The notes beneath the pieces were generated by a model. That model made no database searches and was not told where the DNA came from. It was given only the letters and a program-made list of their open reading frames with translations. Of a stretch of 64,000 nt of DNA, positions 59,812-64,000 are shown piece by piece. Each line of letters starts with the position of its first letter. The stretch's first letter is position 1. The stretch covers positions 14,588,110 through 14,652,109 of the forward strand of contig NC_133216.1 in NCBI RefSeq assembly GCF_040436345.1, given 5' to 3'. The stretch is from Pagrus major (lineage: Eukaryota > Chordata > Actinopteri > Spariformes > Sparidae). The position numbers and the translations under genes are program-made.

Positions 59812-61009
59812 TGTAAATCATGAATAAACCAGCATGCACATGAAAGACACTACAAACTATCTGCACAACTTGAACATCCAAAATTTAAGACAAAAGCAAC
59901 AACTTTAGACAACTTATGCTGTTTTTAATTACCCCAGAAAAGCGGACGACCCTCCGGCAGCAATGAAAGGCAAGTTGGGTTCTTGGATGTGATCTTTGCG
60001 CCGGAATCAGAAAAATGTCATTCATGGTGCTCACCATCTCCTCCTCTCTCTGTCCCACCACACTCCTCCTCTGCTCTAATCGCAGTCATGTGAGCTGGGG
60101 AGGGGGTGGGTGGTATCGTCCTCTCCTCAGTTATCCCTGTTTGCATTCCCTCCTCAACTAGCCGGTGGGAGAAAATACCTTTAGCGGACACATCGCACGG
60201 CCCACCCACCCACCCTTCATGTACTCTCTGAGCAGATCAAGTGAAGCTAATTTGTACTAATTAAATCCCCATTGTGTTGTCAGGATTACAGATACCAGAT
60301 CTGGTATTACATAATCAGATCAACCAGAAATCTTTGCCTTATTATGCTGGAAACATCAGGCTGTTTAATGACAACTGAGTTTTACCCCCAAGTAATCAGA
60401 ACATCAGAATAAACCACTAAATAAAGGAGGAAGCACAACTTGGATATGACAGTGAGTAGTATGATAATGGCTTTTTTCTTCTTCTTTTCCCCCTCATGCA
60501 GAAAACGTTTGGGATTGTTATACCTCTACATCCACATGATTTGATACTGGGATTCAACGCCTTACATTTTACAAAAATGTTTTAAACTTGTTCATCTTGC
60601 CACTGAAGAGATTATCACATGTGCTAAGAGGTTGAGTTTTTTGGAAGAAAAAAGAATGGTAATAAGAGTATTAAGTATGTGGGTATCAAATATAACATAA
60701 TAAGTATATAAAAGACAACATTTTGCAGACTTTACTGGTTGTGACTTCTGCTGTTGCAGTTGCTTTTTTTTCTTATGTTTGTGTCTGTTCTTGCTTTGTG
60801 GCTTTCAATATGTCTTGTCTTATTTGTGAGTTGTACTGTATCACCTTACTATCATTTAAAAATAAAATGTATGGCTTTTTTTTTTTACTTTAAAGAAGCT
60901 GATTGTTGTGAACGCTCAACATTAGCCAACATAAACTACTGGCCATACCAGACCAGTGGGTGTAGCGCAAAACCCCTGAGGGCAGGTAACTGAAGTAAAC
61001 AAGGGTGTA

Positions 61010-61370
61010 TTTTATTTCCTGAGAATTCACGGGAAGGCTGACTGTCTCGAATGTGAATGGTAAGTATGAAGCTACAGCTAGGAAAACAATTAGCTTAGCA
61101 CAAACACTAGAAAAGGGGGCAAATGGCTAGCTTGGCTCTTATCAAAGGTAACAAAATCCACATTGAAAACTTACTAAACAAACTATATTATAACTATATA
61201 TATAAGTGTTAAATGGAAGTCAGGTGTGGTAGTCCATAAAACATTAAAGAAATGGCTCCATACAACTCGTCTGCCATAATCAAAGTCACTGGAAGCAACG
61301 AGATACTGCAAAACTGGGTGTTATGTCTTTTCAAATAATCAATTTTTATTTTTGGCTCAACGTTTCCTTT
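61010..61370. repeat. Family E copy
   Basis: Includes gtaagtatgaagctacagct, aatggctagcttggctctta, caaaggtaacaaaatccaca and ends gctcaacgtttcctttaa, the inverted family E terminus. Confidence 0.65.
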
Positions 61371-62230
61371 AAATTGTGAGCTTTTGAGGTGTTATAATGG
61401 ATCTCCTTACCCGCAAAACTACAACTTATAGACTGCTCTATCAAAACCGCAAGAAAAACAGACATTACCAGAGCTACTGTGTAAGTTAACGGTCTGAAAC
61501 AACAAAGCAAAGTGATCACAGGCAGAGTTGGGCGGATGGGATCCATAATAACACATGTTGGAGCCATGCTACCTGCTTCTCTAGCCAACATAGCTTCATA
61601 TTTAGCCAACAAACACGAGAGTGCGTGTCAATCCTCTCATCTAACTGACAGCATCTAACTGTATTTATTTTAGCATTTATTATCTCCTTGAAGCTGTGTC
61701 GAGGTGGTCCAGCCTCCCTGTCCTCCCGCCAGCGCTCGTGACCCCGCAGATGATGCTGCAGTCCCATCAGCCCCTGCTCCTGTGTGCCAGGGGTGCAGGG
61801 GTTTGTTGCAGTCCACTGGTCTGCGAATCAACAGGCCAGATAGGGGCTGACACCACGGATAAGTCCCTACTGTTCTACCAGCATGCCAGCACATTCCGGA
61901 GGCACAGCTAAGCCCAAGGAAAGACCCAGCGAGGAAGCATTTGATCACTTGCCACTGTCCCCCGACAGACAGAGAGGCCACAGACCTGGCAGCTTGGCCA
62001 AACCTTTAACACCTACAGAGCTGGTTTTCAGTTCTGTAGCGCTACCTGGAGCAACCTGAACACAACACTGACATACTGTCTCATAAAGAAGCTAGCCTAT
62101 GTCACAGTAACACAACACGCCTACTTACACATTCAACAGATTTGGAGCCACATGGCATTTAGTTTCAGTTGTGTTTGGGCAAAGGACTCTGAAATTTGCT
62201 CTTGATTTTATCTCTGGTCTGGTCTCCTTT

Positions 62231-62340
62231 AGGGATGCACGATATATATCGGACAAATAAATTATCGAATGGAAAATGGAAAATGTACATAATCGGTTAT
62301 CGGCAGATAATGAAATTATAGCGGATAAATGAAACCGATA
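62231..62340 (+). mobile_element. Transposon terminus, GGGATGCACGATATAT type
   Basis: Starts agggatgcacgatatatatc, followed by tcggttatcggcagataatg. Such ends are typical of non-autonomous DNA elements in fish. No matching second end was found in the window. Confidence 0.5.
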
Positions 62341-64000
62341 ACGCAAAGCCAAATTGCTTCAGTTGACTTAACAAGTGCAGCATTTACACACGGCATGTGG
62401 CGGCATGCACCTTTAAAGTTGGTTTGCAAGCCGCCAATAAACAAAGAGAAGAAGAAGAACAACAATGCATGTTGTCGCGTTCGTGACGTAGAGCTGCTGC
62501 ACCTGTGCAGAGCCACGCAATGTAGACAAAAGCCACACACGTCGTCGCTGGAGTGGACGAAACTTACAATACGTGTTCTGCAAGTTCCCAGAGAGCAGGG
62601 AAACAGTCTATGGGTTTAACACAATAAATCTTATTATGTAGCCTACAGTGGGTATAGCTGAATGCTTGGCTGAGGGCTGAGTTGCCGTATTCACAAACAA
62701 AAACTCCTTTTTTTCTACGTCTAAGGATGGTAACTTTTTACCCAAGACATATAGCGTTAGCCCTAGCCTTCCAATCATGTAGGCTAGGCTGGCCATCAAG
62801 TGCTAACACCCGTTTTACAAGATTGCCCACGGAAAATAGTAAACAGTCAGCTACTCTGCTTTTCTAAAGCAAGCTAGCAGAGTTTTAGCATTAGCTTATG
62901 TTTGCTAGCTACAGCTGAAAAAATCTGTTAGCAACAGTTGTTGTTTAAGCTAACAAAATCAATGGCTGTTGGCTAGAAATGAGATCACACAGTAAATACC
63001 TGGATATTGAGGGTAAATCTATCGGATCTACTGTCTTTAGGGTTGGGAATGTTGAGATATATAATAGTCACCATAATATCACGAGGAGCACCATATGTAT
63101 TGAGATATAATAGCCTTTTGTGTCACTGTTATATTATGAAGACCACCATAACTAATTCACATCATTTACTTAAAGAGCTGGACATATCCTGTTGATAGAT
63201 GAGTTTGGTATAAGCATTGACCCCATGTTATGAAGGGTCAATTCATAGGAGAGACAAGCCAGGGTATGAGAAGGAACACAGCTGCCATTGTCTGTGTAAG
63301 GACTTTATCTGTGCAGGATGGCCTTGAGGTGAGCAGCATCTGCATGTGGTGAGACAACAAGAATGCCTTAGAGGAGCTCAAAGTAGAGCAGGATGAGACA
63401 AGAAGAGGGAGGGTCTTTCCACAGGGCAATGTCGTCACGGATTGGTGGAATCGTGTTGCCAAGAGGCTGGGACCAACGAAGGGAGAGCTAAGTCTGAACC
63501 ACAGCCTCCCCAACTTTTTAGCCAATGAGAAGTTACAACACCTTAACAGCTAAAAAAATAACGACTATTGTAATGAGTAAATAATCATCCTTTTCTGGGC
63601 GATAACAGCACTCCTCTGACTGTGATTTGTCAAACAGAGAAGGTCCATGATCATGCTTTTGGTTAATGATGCATTTCTAAATAAATGGTAAAACGGTCCG
63701 TCGTTGTATGTCTTCACTCAAACAAACGAACACGCCGACAGGAATCGATTCGATTTTATTGATATCAGTGCTATTATAGATCCTGCTTATTGGTCAGAAA
63801 CTTTATCGATTCCCTTATTGATCAATTTTCTGTGTTGGAAAAAAAGGAAGGCCTCGACTTTCATCATCAACACAACTGTTTTGTTTAGCTGGAACTGGTT
63901 TAATCTAGTTAAAGAATATTTGTAGCCCTTCTGGGCCTGTCTGTGGGAATAATGAGATATTTACTCTCTGTAATGGACGTGCTGCAGGTCAAAAACAAAT

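Larger units (their letters stand above)
59037..64000. other. Region upstream of the ZnT1-like gene
   Basis: May contain a 5'-untranslated exon near 60030-60220 (minus-strand donor gatg|gtgagc close to 60046), which is only suggested. Repeats lie at about 59105-59130, 59690-59811, 61010-61370 and 62231-62340, with a transposase fragment at 59160-59608. Nothing is recognised from 62400 to 64000. No complete host gene recognised. Confidence 0.5.

Noticed and set aside
63238-63525. 95-codon minus-strand frame near the right edge
   Set aside because: No recognisable domain and no gene context; may be part of an unclassified repeat.
1-64000. CRISPR arrays, operons, bacterial mobile elements or prophage
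   Set aside because: The window is spliced vertebrate nuclear DNA; the direct repeats seen are microsatellites and transposon copies.

Overview
The window is nuclear DNA from a vertebrate, very probably a spiny-rayed (percomorph) teleost fish. Genes are split into many short exons with GT-AG introns (one GC-AG), intergenic DNA is full of short dispersed repeats of kinds familiar from fish genomes, and the proteins are vertebrate orthologues. Six genes can be read exon by exon with closed reading frames, plus one RNA gene that no ORF search would show.

Layout. (1) 1-3408, minus: six5, a SIX-family homeobox gene; exon 1 is complete and exon 2 runs off the left edge. (2) 3409-6730: intergenic, with a mosaic of old repeats. 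(3) 7574-10889, plus: tbcb (tubulin folding cofactor B), six coding exons, with a CCAAT/GC-box promoter near 6730-6910. (4) 14463-24975, plus: clptm1, 14 coding exons, with a TCTCGCGAGA housekeeping promoter motif. (5) 28737-39994, plus: relb, the NF-kB subunit, 11 coding exons including a 21-nt microexon, with two kB sites upstream. (6) 39995-48473: repeat-rich intergenic DNA, including a tRNA-derived SINE. (7) 48822-50280, minus: mrpl28, five coding exons. (8) 52717-52803, minus: the selenocysteine tRNA gene with an external TATA box. (9) 54134-59036, minus: a ZnT1 (SLC30A1)-like cation diffusion facilitator with altered metal-site residues. (10) 59037-64000: repeats, including a fragment of a BED-finger (hAT-type) transposase; no host gene recognised.

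The genes do not form a pathway: they are independent transcription units (developmental regulator, tubulin chaperone, ER membrane protein, immune transcription factor, mitoribosomal protein, tRNA-Sec, zinc-transporter-like protein). Their grouping is meaningful as synteny: in human, SIX5, CLPTM1, RELB and the tRNA-Sec gene all lie close together in 19q13.32.

The observations most worth following are the ZnT1-like protein that has lost one metal ligand in TM2 and one in TM5 while keeping its C-terminal motifs, the GC-AG intron of six5, the in-frame relb microexon between two microsatellites, the paired kB sites at relb, and the tRNA-Sec gene with paired changes in its variable arm. I found no evidence of a wholly new multi-gene system.
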